A stretch of DNA of 64,000 nt from Halictus rubicundus (taxonomy: Eukaryota > Arthropoda > Insecta > Hymenoptera > Halictidae): the NCBI RefSeq assembly GCF_050948215.1, contig NC_135158.1:11765822-11829821 (forward strand). The letters are read 5' to 3'. Below the pieces are notes generated by a model, which did no database searches, was not told where the DNA came from, and was given only the letters and a program-made list of their open reading frames with translations. Below are positions 46,116-57,566 of the stretch, piece by piece; position 1 is the stretch's first letter; each line of letters begins with the position of its first letter. The position numbers were made by a program, and so were the translations under genes.

Positions 46116-47469
46116 TTAACACTATTCCTACCGACACTTCACGTAGACCTATTCCTACCGCGACCGGTCAAATGACCGGTCTTTAGCACAACTTGTACTT
46201 TTTAATATAGAATGAAGATAATAGCCAATTTGTCAGTATAAAAATATAGTTTCTTCTATTTAGGAGTATATAATGTACATTTTATTCGTTTTCACCGCAT
46301 AATATTTCGTTTACTATACCCTGTTGGGCCTGATGTTCCCCTAAAAATATTATGAATAGGTGCTCTTCCAGGATTAGACTCTTCTTTTACTCCTTGCCAA
46401 ACAGTTCCGTCTACAGCAGTTTCGATCACCTCTTTCTCATTCTCGCTATCGGAACTAACTAAAAATCTCCTTCTCTTTCGTCCGCTACGTACGTTCGAAA
46501 CATTCTCTTCGTCCTCATCGGTGGTCTCAAATAGATCATACTTTTCCGCATTGTCATTTTCAATATCAAACATTTCCTGATCATCTTCGGAACACACTTC
46601 ATCAATATTATTTATTTTGTCTAATAATAAATTTCCACTCTTCGAACGTCTTGACATTTTGGGAATGAATATTCAAGGGATAAAATAGAAACTAAAATAT
46701 AAAAATGTAAATCAAGATGGATAAAAAAATGAACAAAAGATAAAATGTGAAACTTACTACGAAGTATTGTTGGTTTGTTCACTTTTTTGAAAATGACACT
46801 TATAACACGTAATGCAATATAAAACAAAAGTAGAATAATAATGGAATAAAAATACAAAATAGTAAAAGACTGCCGAATATGCTCCTTGTAACTTTCACGT
46901 TTTGATGCTCTCTGTTCAGCTCACAAGACTTTACTGATTTGAATTCGTGAGAAGACGTCTAGGCATCCCCTTCGGCTATGATTTTATTTATTTTACAGTC
47001 ATAGTAGATAAAACTGTGTAAGAAAATCCGAGGTTCTGGACCGCTTCGGATATCAATCAGGCAAATAAACACCGCGAGGCCGATAGGCGAGCGAGAACTG
47101 TAAACACTTTGAAGTGCCGTAAAGCGGTCCCTGGAAGGCACTTTTCGGCTAAAATCATGCCACAACTGCATTACCTTTCGTTTGTGACGACTTTATAGCT
47201 TCGGAATTGAGTCTTTGAAAGAATACTATTACAAAAAGATATAAATCGTTCTGCCGGTCACATGACCGGTCGTGGTAGGTAAGGCAGACTACAAATTTTT
47301 CTCAGAAAATAAACAATAAAAAAAGAAGTGAATATTGAAAAATGTATTATACGCATATTTTAGGAAAAGTCATGAAGTTTAAAGGCGATTCAATTACGTT
47401 GAATGTAGGAAATTCTAATCGAAATTTTAAAAACGGTCATTTGACCGGTCGCGGTAGGAATAGTGTTAA
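46116..47469 (-). mobile_element. piggyBac-like element, internally deleted
   Basis: 1354 bp with TTAA on both sides (46116-46119, 47466-47469) and inverted ends TTAACACTATTCCTACCG. Just inside the left end, a second CTATTCCTACCG at 46149-46160 leads into GACCGGTCAAATGACCGGTC (46162-46181). The right end carries matching GGTCATTTGACCGGTC at about 47435-47450 and another copy near 47253-47271, so the two ends are asymmetric as in known piggyBac elements. It encodes only the N-terminal part of the transposase. Confidence 0.9.
46292..46657 (-). CDS. piggyBac-like transposase, N-terminal part only
   Basis: 121 codons from an ATG (46655-46657) to TGA. In full-length relatives this end is a flexible acidic region followed by the first folded dimerisation segment. 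Here residues 19-52 are strongly acidic (SEDDQEMFDIENDN, TTDEDEEN), 57-65 are basic (RSGRKRRRF, nuclear-signal-like), then SDSENE, DGTVWQ at 83-88, and GRAPIHNIFRGTSGPTGYSK, which is the recognisable piggyBac-family block. The frame ends right there; the three catalytic aspartates and the C-terminal cysteine-rich domain are deleted. The fragment has no frameshift or stop. It may be simply young, or a DNA-free partner that could still dimerise; expression is unknown. Confidence 0.85.
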   Translation of the reverse strand: MSRRSKSGNLLLDKINNIDEVCSEDDQEMFDIENDNAEKYDLFETTDEDEENVSNVRSGRKRRRFLVSSDSENEKEVIETAVDGTVWQGVKEESNPGRAPIHNIFRGTSGPTGYSKRNIMR

Positions 47470-47794
47470 AGAGCGTTTCGTTGCCTGTCGACTAGATGCT
47501 ATCTCGAAGGCATATCCTTCGGGAACAGATCATTTCTGTACTGAAGGTACTGAAGGGCCTCCGGCCGATTCTCTTTGGCTCCCAGGATAATTGATTCGCC
47601 ATTTCGATTTGCCGCTCTTGTCAGAACGGGAGAAGGGAATATCTTTTATCGCGAGGGCCTATCTTTTGGTACGCGCGGGTCCATTGTGGACGGAATCGAA
47701 GCCGCGTCGATCGAAGATAATGGTCGAGGAGTGGGGAGACAAGAAGAGGAAAAAAAGATGAAGATGAACGGAAGAAGACGCGAGAGCAAGAAAG

Positions 47795-47861
<67 letters not shown>

Positions 47862-49256
47862 CTTTTATCTCAAAGGGAAGCCTCTGCGGACGACACGTCG
47901 CGGACAAAAGAAACCGAGTTCCTCTGCCGGCTCGGAAAAGGGAGAAGAAAAATGGCTGCCGGCTCCGAGGACACCAACCTCACTCACCACCACCACCACC
48001 CCTCCCCCGAGCTAGACTTCGGCCGATAACAATAAGGTGTTAATTAAGCGGCTGGCAAAGAGGGCCGCGGTCGGTTGATTCCGCGTGTTCAATGGGAAAG
48101 GCGCTCCTAGGACACTCGTCCTTTCCTTCCTTTTCCGAACTTTCGTTCGGTCGTCCAATCTGTTCCCTTTGGGCCCTTCGTTTCGCACGATCGTACAAGC
48201 CCAATGTTGAACTACGGTTGTTCAAGGGACGCGGGAACAACGAATAAATTCGATTCAGATGACGAACAACCTCTTGCTGTTCATTATCGATTATAAACCA
48301 CCGAGAATGTGCATTATTCTTCCCTGTTCAGGGGAAATCTTCTTTCCCTTGCTGGAAATTATAAAGGACAAACACATTCTTATCGTTGTAGATGTAAAAG
48401 AAGATCTTAGTGCGTTCATTGTTCAATAAATACGTTGAAGTTATACGTCGCTTAAATATAAAAGAACATTGCTAATTTAGCAAAGGGAAATGCCAAGAGC
48501 TACGTTGGATGTGTTTATCATTTCCCTCAATGGGTTACTTGTTCCCCCCCCCCCCCCAAATTGAAGCTTTATCCGAGGAAGTTGGTAAAAATCGATAAAT
48601 TGATAAATTAAACATTGATTGCAAAAATCCTGGACGCTATCGGGCATGCGTGGGGGACGCGAGAGTCTCGAGGACGTTTTGTTCTGTACCGTTAATTCCT
48701 CGCAGCAGGGAAACAACCGGATTACGCGTAGTGCGCCCGTTGAAATCACCGAATCGGTCGATCGACGCGTTACACTGTCCGCCATTCATCCGACGGACGG
48801 TTTTGTTCCCGTTCCGTTCCTGTTGCTGATGCCAGTGTTGGTGCCGGGGATAGCCGGTTGAAACCAACGAAAAGAGGATTAGTTTGGCTCGCGAGCTGCC
48901 TCGTTTCCCGCGGAATAGCGACGTTTGTCCGAGCGTTTTACCGACAGGCCTCGAGACAATTGATTAGCCGTGGACACACGCGCGCCCCTATCGATCCGAA
49001 ACCGATCGCCCTTTCTCTCTCTCTCTTCCCCTCGAGCGATCCCTTTCCCCCGATTTATTCCGATCGATTTCCTATTCGTTGTTTCTCGGTCGTTTCGCTG
49101 CAACTTTATCGGATCATCCCGCCCCGTAATCGATACACTGCTTTCACGATTGTTTTTCGGAGCTGACCGGCCCCTCCGCTTCCGCCGAGCCGTTTTCGAG
49201 CTGACTCGTTTATCTTTTTTTTTTTTTTCGATCCGACTGCGCAATTTATTTTATAA
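47470..49256. other. No confident gene; simple repeats
   Basis: (GA)n at 47797-47858, an ACC run near 47989-48003, a 14-base C-run at 48544-48557 and a T-run near 49216-49229. Open frames here pass through the microsatellite or oppose each other and show no domains. Confidence 0.45.
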
Positions 49257-49553
49257 TTAACACGTTAACTTAATTGACTTAACTGTCACGCGCATTTCGG
49301 AGGAAATCACCGTCAGGCCACGCGCGACCTTCTAAGTTGCAACATTTTGTGGTACCTGCGAAGGACAACGTTTTCTTGTTCACAGTGCTTCAAGAAAATC
49401 CATTAAAATGTTTTTATAAGAAATATTTAAGTACATTAATGATACGATCCTGAAATTACTTAAAATTTCCTAAAACTGTGTAATTTTTGTAGTTTTATAT
49501 CGTATTTTATACTGTCAGTCACCGGTGACTGACGTGGGCAGTTAACGTGTTAA
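49257..49553. mobile_element. TTAA MITE with a 20-bp palindrome
   Basis: 297 bp, ends TTAACACGTTAACT on both sides. GTCAGTCACCGGTGACTGAC, a perfect 20-bp palindrome, lies at 49514-49533, about 20 bp from the right tip. AT-rich centre, no frame. Confidence 0.85.
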
Positions 49554-49795
49554 TGTTGCAGGGAACCTTGTTTTTACGGAGTACATTCTGGAAGCCGGAT
49601 TTGACGGGGGCAAATTAACTTCAGCGCGCAACGACCGATTCGCTGTAATTTACCGCGAATGTTGTACGTTAATGATAAAAACGAATAGACTTGAAACAGT
49701 GCACACATTGCTTTCGACTCAATGAAATTATCGTAGACTGGCTCGATGAGCCTACAGGTACCGAAATACCGCGACTCTTTAGAATCTAACCGGGT

Positions 49796-50339
49796 TGTAA
49801 GACCGGTTACGTTCTGACGATATTCTGGTACCGCCGTGCGTCAAGTTAATGAAGGACAGCTGTTTCTAGTTGAATCGTTTATTTTAATTGTGATGAATTT
49901 ACAACGTTATTGACTAGACTTGTGTCGCAGATCGTGTAAGCGGCCGATCGATGCTACGGTTCTGCTGGACTCTACAAAGTCGAAAGACCTGACAGAAAAG
50001 CGGCGTGGCGAGCGCAAGTTTGAAACGAATTGATGCGAACGAAGTGATCGACGTGACTTGAGCGAAGTAAATTTGCGAAGTGATTTTGCGAACTGATGTC
50101 TACCCTTTTTATACGCTGAGTTGAATGACTAGCGGCTGATTGGCTGGTCGGCAGATGGTGCGGAAAACCCGAAAGAATAGACAAATATCGGTACATCAGG
50201 TCACACATCCGCGACATCGGGTCATTAATTATATCAGCGACGTAAAAACATTAATTGTTTTATTGCCGGACAGTTCGACGGCATTGATTTCGATAATTTG
50301 ATTTTCTACATAATAGAAACTAATATTATTACAGTTACA
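49796..50339 (-). mobile_element. Possible solo LTR on the minus strand
   Basis: On the minus strand the segment runs from TGTAACTG to TCTTACA (a TGTAA/TTACA inverted end). It contains a GTATAAAAAGG TATA box at 50105-50114, an initiator-like TCAGT 20 bp downstream, and AATAAA about 210 bp further at 49878-49883, the U3-R-U5 order of a gypsy-type LTR. No target duplication is visible (GGGT against ACGC) and no internal retroelement sequence is attached. It could instead be a host promoter region. Confidence 0.4.
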
Positions 50340-53329
50340 ACGCCCATTTGAAGAATGGGTCGTTTTCATGCAGTAAAACCAGTATTTGAATTGCAGCTAG
50401 TTTTGACTAAAGGAGTCTAAATAGCTGTTTTGATGAATGCCAGGAAAGGGCAGTTTAGAAAGTACGAGTTGAGGACGGAACAATTATTAAAGAGGAAAAC
50501 TTGTATTTTGCATGCAGATCCGCACTCTGCTTACGAAATATATATTTACGTAGAAGCCGGAGCAAGCACTGGTCTTCCACAAAATTCGTGAACTCGGTGG
50601 ATGCACAAAGGAGCTGGCAGTCGATGCTCAAAATGCAAACGAAGAGACGTTGCAGAGAACGCATCGATTCGGGGGAAGAGGAAACGCGAAATCGCGAAGG
50701 CCGGAAGGCAAGGGCCGTCCCTAACTGGTTCCCTAAACAGTCGATCGTTCCTGGGCGGATCTCGAGGCCGGTTTACAAGCGCCGCCACGCTGTTCCACGA
50801 TCCCCGGGTGCTCGAGAGTCGTCTTGGAGCGCGTTCAACCGATCAAAAGTCGCCTGAAAGCGCGATTATTCCGCGTTAAGCCTCTCGAGGGGCTGGCGGC
50901 GCGATAAGCAATTCAGATTCGGTTCTTGCCGCGGCCGCTCGAGTTTCCATGGTGTTCCGAGGTGTTCTCTTTTTCCCTTTTCTTTTCGCCGTTCGCCCGT
51001 AAAAGGCGCGTAAAAGGGAAAGAGCGAAAGATAAAGGAGCAGCCGACCGGCGATTAACGTGCGAACCGCGATCCTCTCGACGCTTCTCTCCTCCTCCTTC
51101 TCCTCCACCTCCCCCGACAAGGTAAACTTTTTTAATTTCGAACATCCCCGGAAATTATCCGGTAACTTCGGGCCGGGCTTTACCGCGACCGGCGCTCGTT
51201 GTCCGCTCGCGATTTATCCGAGCCGGATTCCGGGCCGCGGTATTCAAATTAACTGCGAACTTCGTGCACCGTCCATCCCTGCACCCCCAGCTGCACCGTT
51301 TCCGCCTGTCCACTCGATTTTTACTTATTCACCGTTTTTTTTTTTTCTTTAATTCGTTCCTCTATTCCCGGTTACGCGTTCGGTTCGGCCCTCTCAGCGC
51401 TCGAGGAAAATCCCGGAATTTTATAATCTCTGGTAAGGGTCGAAGCGATTTTTTAAATTTATCATAAAGCGCAATCTTTCATCTTTAATTGAAGCCCCGA
51501 AACGTTAAACAATTCCTACGGTAATGCATTCTGAAATTAATCCAAATAGACCTCACGAAGTCGGGGCAATTTTGACCGAGTTCCCGACCGGATTTTCACC
51601 GTCCTTCGCGTTTCTTTTTAAACCTACGCGCCCTTATCATAAAGTACCATCTTCTTCCTCTGATGTAAGCTTCTGAATGTTGAAAAATTAAAAATTCGCG
51701 ACCCGACGCGTGTCTACTTCGGCGAAATCGATTACAATGGCAGGTCTCCGTTTTCAGCGCGTTTGTTAGCGTAACTCTGTTCTCGCAGTAAACGGACTAT
51801 TATTCTTATTATCCGATCCGAAACGAGAATAGAAAGGGTTGGGGTTGGTCGAGAGAAGAGCCGCGATGCAGTTCGCGGCAGCAGAGACGTTTAACGACTG
51901 GTTTTATGGCAGCAAGAGCCGCGGCGAGGATCGCAATCTAGATTTAATGGTGGCGAATTGTTTATTGTTAACGATACCCACTGTTCGCGGCATGTAGCTG
52001 GGGTCGGTTATGAAACATCGGTGCTCCGTCGAGTCGTGCCTCGTTGTTAACGTTGACGAGGGTGCTCCGATCTTCGAAATAGTTCATTCGGGTAAGAGCA
52101 TCTGCAATGAATGAAGACGTCGTTAGGATTGAGGTATAAATCCCTCAAGAATTTTTTTTTTTCACGAAACGAAAGCGAGAACTCTGGAAAACGAGATCAC
52201 GTTTCGGGGCAGTTTTCTGGCCGGAGAATGCTGCGAGAATTCAATCGACGCGAGAGCAAGAGAGAGAGAGAGAGTTTGCGGCCATGAAACGGAAGGGGTG
52301 GCTCGAACACGAGAAATAATCTCGATATCGCTCCAGTTTCTTTTCAAACACCTTTCACCGCCTCCGGGAAATAGGAAAGAGGGAAGTAGGATTCCGAGGG
52401 AATTCCCGGCGCAAAAATCATTCACCGAAAACAGACCAAAGTATCGAAACCCGATAAATTCGCGAGCCGTCCGATCATACGGCTCCCAGAACTGAAACCA
52501 CCCCCGCAGATCCGTCGCGTATTCGTTTAAAGTGTAGTTCCAGCGTCGAAAACCGCGAAGAATGAAATATTTCCTCGTTCATTATCCAGTAAAGAATAAT
52601 GTCTATTTCCGAATCGTTGTCAAATTTGCAAAGCAAACGAATCGATACCACCGTGAACATTTATAGAGGCAAGAAAACAGTGAAAAAATATCGCGACAAC
52701 ATTCTGACGGCAGTTTCGAGAAAGTTGGCCAATCACGGGATATCGATCGACTTCCGTGCATCCAATTCTTTCGGGCTTATTTCCGCGCGAAAACAAGCGC
52801 AACATATACAAAAAGCGGGAGTCAGAATAATTTCGCCGATGTGGAACTGCAACTTGAACCACTCTTTAAAGTCCCCTGTTCCGCAGGTGGCGAGAGGGGG
52901 TAAACGACGCGTCGATTTCCATAAATAGTTCTGAAACTGCGGGGTCGATAGGAGTTGGTTGCGGGTGCGAGGGTGGTTTCGGGGTGTGGGTGGGTTGCGA
53001 GAAGTCAAGATCCAACGGATTGCGAGCGGAAAGTCGTGGCCGGGCGAGAGAGTTTCCCTGTTTCTCTCCGTTCGATTCCATTCATCGGCCGTGTTCGCCG
53101 GATCCGGGGCCCTCGTAAATTTCCGAAAGTGGTTCCTCGGGAGAATAAACATCGTATTGTTTGGTTCGCGGGGCTGGTTTCGACCATCCCCGATGCACCA
53201 GTTATCTTCGCGGATCGAGAAACGACGCGTAAATCTCGACACAGGCTCTATCTCTCTGTCGGCATTGTACGTCTCATAAAATCGTACCGATGATACCTCT
53301 AGAAATGCTAACACATTATCTATCGACTA
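50340..53329. other. No gene recognised
   Basis: CpG-rich in the middle, T-runs near 51339 and 52151, a GA tract at 52257-52275. A 109-codon plus frame at 52599-52928 and 193-codon minus frame at 52733-53314 overlap and have no domains. Confidence 0.45.
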
Positions 53330-53577
53330 TTAACCCTTTGCACTCGAAGCTATTTCAACTCCAATACGAAACATTCCTTCCGACCTAGAATATTTCCCTT
53401 CCGTATACTTTTTTTTTTTCATGTCATACATACGAAAATGGTGCAATTTACTCGTACAATACTGAAGGGTTCAGTAATTTATTGAATACAAACAATTGAA
53501 TAATGTAAAAAATATTTTGAATAATGATACAGCAATTTTTAGTGACGCCTCACGACTTTCCGTAGATGAAGTGTTAA
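53330..53577. mobile_element. TTAA MITE, family P1
   Basis: Starts TTAACCCTTTGCACTCGAAG and matches 54116-54364 for most of its length (GAAACATT, CATACGAAAATGGTGCAA, CAATTTTTAGTG). Its right end has diverged to GATGAAGTGTTAA. Confidence 0.8.
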
Positions 53578-54115
53578 TATTCTGTAAACACCCATTGCAA
53601 CCCATTGATTCATTTAAACATACAACATAGTGTGCACGTTGGTAGTAATCTTATCTTTTCTATTAAAGATTTCAGAGCAATAAAAACTGCACGTGTCGTT
53701 AGACACGCGTGCAACTAATTCGTTTAACAATCTCTTTCGCGATCTCGATCGAATATATTCGCGATAAAACAACCCTCGCATGCTCGCCAGCTATTCGATC
53801 GTTGCAATCAATGTGCCGTACACCATTTCCTTGCGTTTGCGTGCCGCTTCCTCTTTTCGGGGGTGGTTTCTTTCGATTCGAGACGAAACTGTTCCGAATG
53901 GGGTCAAGATTAACCCCGAAAGTTGTTTCGTTCAGGTTTATTTTCCCCGTTATTCGATCAGACTAAAGTTTCCCTTTACTTATTCCCATTATGGTATCGC
54001 GCCTAATAATCTGATCTCGTGTAATCAATTTCGGAATATTCGACGCGAGTCTGTGCTGTAATATCGAGTCAGGCTCGTGGTGAAAATTTCAAACAGAATC
54101 TACTAAATAGGTATG
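53578..54115. other. No gene; relic of MITE family P3 at the end
   Basis: Mostly ordinary sequence. 54062-54115 resembles 32399-32455 of the P3 MITE (CGAGTCAGGCTCGTG, ACTAAATAGGTATG) and continues after the P1 insertion at 54361 (TAATTTCCTTGAA), so P1 landed in a P3 copy. Confidence 0.5.
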
Positions 54116-54364
54116 TTAACCCTTTGCACTCGGAGCTATTTTAACTCCAAAACGAAACATTTCTTCCGACGTAGAATATTGCCCTTGTTTATATATATTT
54201 TTCATGTTATACATACGAAAATGGTGCAACTTACTCGTACTATACCGAAATGTTTAGTAATTTATTAAATACAAACAAATTTAATAATGTAACAAATATT
54301 TTGAATAATGATACAGCAATTTTTAGTGGCGCCTTACAGTCGCCATTCGAGTGCTAAGGGTTAA
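54116..54364. mobile_element. TTAA MITE, family P1, complete copy
   Basis: 249 bp from TTAACCCTTTGCACTCGGAG to CGAGTGCTAAGGGTTAA. Best-kept P1 copy: ends inverted over 17 bp with two mismatches, TTAA on both sides. Confidence 0.88.
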
Positions 54365-57300
54365 TAATTTCCTTGAATCAGAAATCAATTTTATCGAAAT
54401 ATAGATAAGAATTATTTCTCGCCATTTCTGAATAATAAATTCATCGGCATCGGAGTGAACAGCGTGCTCTGATCAACGAGGGTAACAATGGGGTCGCAAG
54501 ACGCTGCAAAGAGGGTCAGAAGGAAGGATGCTTGCGTTACAGGAAGCTGCGACGTTTCATAAGACAAGTTCCGTGTCTGAGCCGAAGAGCATCGCATTCC
54601 GAAGTGCGCGCGAGAACCTGCATGCGCTTCCGCCGGAATTTCGAGTCGAGAGTAATGATATCAGAGCCTCCCTCCGCCCTCTTTCGCCCTCCAACTTTAC
54701 GGATTTCGTCGTTGCGCCTACCTACGCCCCCTACGAGCCCTTTCCTCCTTTCTCAAGAGAGAATCTGCTTTCACCGTCGTCGAAGCCCTCGGGGCCGCGA
54801 AATTGACGAACAAACATATTCCTCCTCTTTGCGAAACTGAACCTTCCGCCGTGCCGGCACCACTCGGGGAATTTTTAATTGAAAGTTCATGTGCCCGACC
54901 CCCTTTGACGGCTACCCGCCGCCCTGTGTCAACGCGGAAATTTGTTTCGAGCGATCGAACCGCCGCGGAACGCCAAAAGCGTCTGCGTTTTTGCGTCGGT
55001 CGATGCCGTTGCAAAACGCACACAACGATTATATCGACGCCTTCACATTTTTTTTCTCGCGATCAATATTACCTGCTCACACAGATTTCTAATTGCCTAT
55101 GAATACTGGAATAAAACGAAAGTTTTATACTCTGCTGGTGTTCCCTTAACACGCTCATCCCTCGAAAATAGTCAAATAAATTTTATTTATTTTACCTATG
55201 TATTGGAAGTCGTAGGCACTGAATAGCATAATATTCAGGCATCTTCTGCTAAACTGTTTCAATATTTTATGAAGGAGTAACACGACGAATGTATTAAAAT
55301 AGCTATAATCCTGGAAAAATTACTGGTAGTGAACATGTAAAGCTAATTTTGCAAGCTCGTCGATTGTTTTATACGAACCAGAGCCGGGAAGAAAATCTTC
55401 GCTGACCAAAGAGTTCTTCGTAGTAGAACCAATAATAAAATCTAACTAAAGCAAATGCATAACGGGGATGGAAAAGCCTCGCCTCGGCGGGGAAATGGAA
55501 GGCGATAATCGACGAGCGAACCGGTCACCGGGTTAAAAACCGATCGTTCGTCGTTCAAAGGATGAAAAATGGGCGATAAAGAGTAAGAAAACAGTTAGCG
55601 GAATGGGACACGCGATTCCGGGTGGTTAAACGGGTCTCGCTTCTCTCTCTTCCCCTCCCCGCCCCGGAAAGAAACGCCGACGAACGTTCCGAATGGCCAT
55701 TCGGACGCGGAATGGCCCCTAAACGCGACAAAATGGCGCCGGTAGATGCCTGGCAACGCATCGCCGGCGCACCGAGTCGTCGGATTCATTTCACGATGCA
55801 TAACTGTCACCGGCAAACGTACGCACGGCTTTTTGGAACTGTCTTGTTTACTGCGCCCGCGAATTATGTCCCCACTGTGTTCGTTAATGGCCAACGATAA
55901 GGGGCACGGACAGTGGGAGGCCGAGAGAGAGAACGATGGAGACGCGTTCCACGATTTTTATTGCCGGCGAGGATTTTCCTTCATACGAATCGCGCCGGCC
56001 TGTTCTCTTTCACATTTTGCTTTCAATGGACTGCGGATTTTATGCGTTTCTCGCGGAAACGGGCGCGAGACGTTCCAAATGGTGGAAGGATCAAAACGAT
56101 TTAAGAAAATTGATCCTCCATCTTGCACTTGACACGGACAATTTTTATTCTACATAAAAATCCAGTCTGGTTAGAATAGAAATTTTTATCTCGGAAATTA
56201 TTTTCCAAATCGAGTTTAATCAAATATTCTATTTAATCGGAAAATTACTGTTACCATAATGCAGAATTATAAATAAACTTTGACTTCGTAGCATGCATTT
56301 CGGAGAACTATCGATAGTCAAGTAAGCTTTATATCGTTGTAATATGTACTTACTGAAAGAGGAGGACCGATACCAAAATGGCGGCCACCGCGATCGCAGC
56401 TCCGAGTCTCCGATCGATCTTTTCCGACAGTAAGGGGAAGAATACCGAGGCCTGTTTATCGATCGGGAAAAACCAGTCGGAATAATTTCTGTTCGTGCGG
56501 CCCCGACTTAATCCGAGTACCTGTCCCGACCGCCATCTTGTTTCCCTCCCCGTTGCTCAGCATGCAAAACACAACGGTCCCGACGAATTTTTTCACCGTT
56601 CCCGTCGCATTTCGCCGTCGGAAACTCGATTTTTTTTTTCGCCTCTTCCGCCACGCCTTCCTCCTCACTTTGAAAACTTTTTCCGCGCCGCCCGGCCGCC
56701 GCCATTTTCCCTCTTTTCTCTTTTCCTCTTCTCTTGTGTGCGCCGCGACGCCCTTTTTCCGCGGAAAAAAATCGTTTTACTCTCGGCCGACTACCCCCTT
56801 CCCTTCGACGCATTCAAACTGTAATTTATCCCGCTTATTAATCGTATTCTTTGTTATCCTTCGCCGTTAAAGACACAATTGATATCAACAAACCGTCAAT
56901 ATCACCCGTAAATCGTGACGAGGAATTAAAAAAAATAGGAAACTCGATAAATTGCAAATAATACCAGGGATCGTTGGGCAGTGTTCGGGGTTGAATAAAC
57001 GCCCTGCAGTTTCTGCAAAAGGAAATATCGGTCGTGAGAAGCCCGTGGGACAGCGCAATTACAATTGGACGGTCGTTGGTTGCTTTCACCGTGGCTTGCG
57101 TAATCAAATGGAAAGGTTAAGGCGGGAATCGGCGAGGAAAGAAGCCACGAGCAGCGACAAATACCAGTCGCGATGCTCTTTCGCGATTCGCTTTATCTTC
57201 CCGATGCTATTACAATAACGTTTTCCCTTCAGCGATGCTTTTCCAGCGAGTATTCCAAAGAAAACGCCTTTTTAACGCTGCGGAAACTGATTATCCCATT

Positions 57301-57426
57301 TAGGTTCAAACCGATTATCCCATTTAGGTTCTTCTAATATCTCTACTACCTGCAGTGTACATCACCTTTCGGCCTAAACAACTCCTCGTTTCGTTAAGGA
57401 GATGTTTCAGATTACTAAATAAATAT
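54365..57426. other. No gene recognised
   Basis: CpG-rich with pyrimidine-rich patches near 56620-56760. A two-unit repeat of GATTATCCCATTTAGGTTC lies at 57289-57307 and 57313-57331. Frames are domain-free and overlapping. Confidence 0.45.
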
Positions 57427-57566
57427 TTAACTCTTTACACTCGAAGCTATTTTAACTCCAAAAAGAAACACATTTCTTCCGACCTAAACTATTTCCCTTT
57501 TATATATATTCCCCTTTCCCCTATATTTCCCTTTTGTATATATAAATTATATATTATAATCGGACC

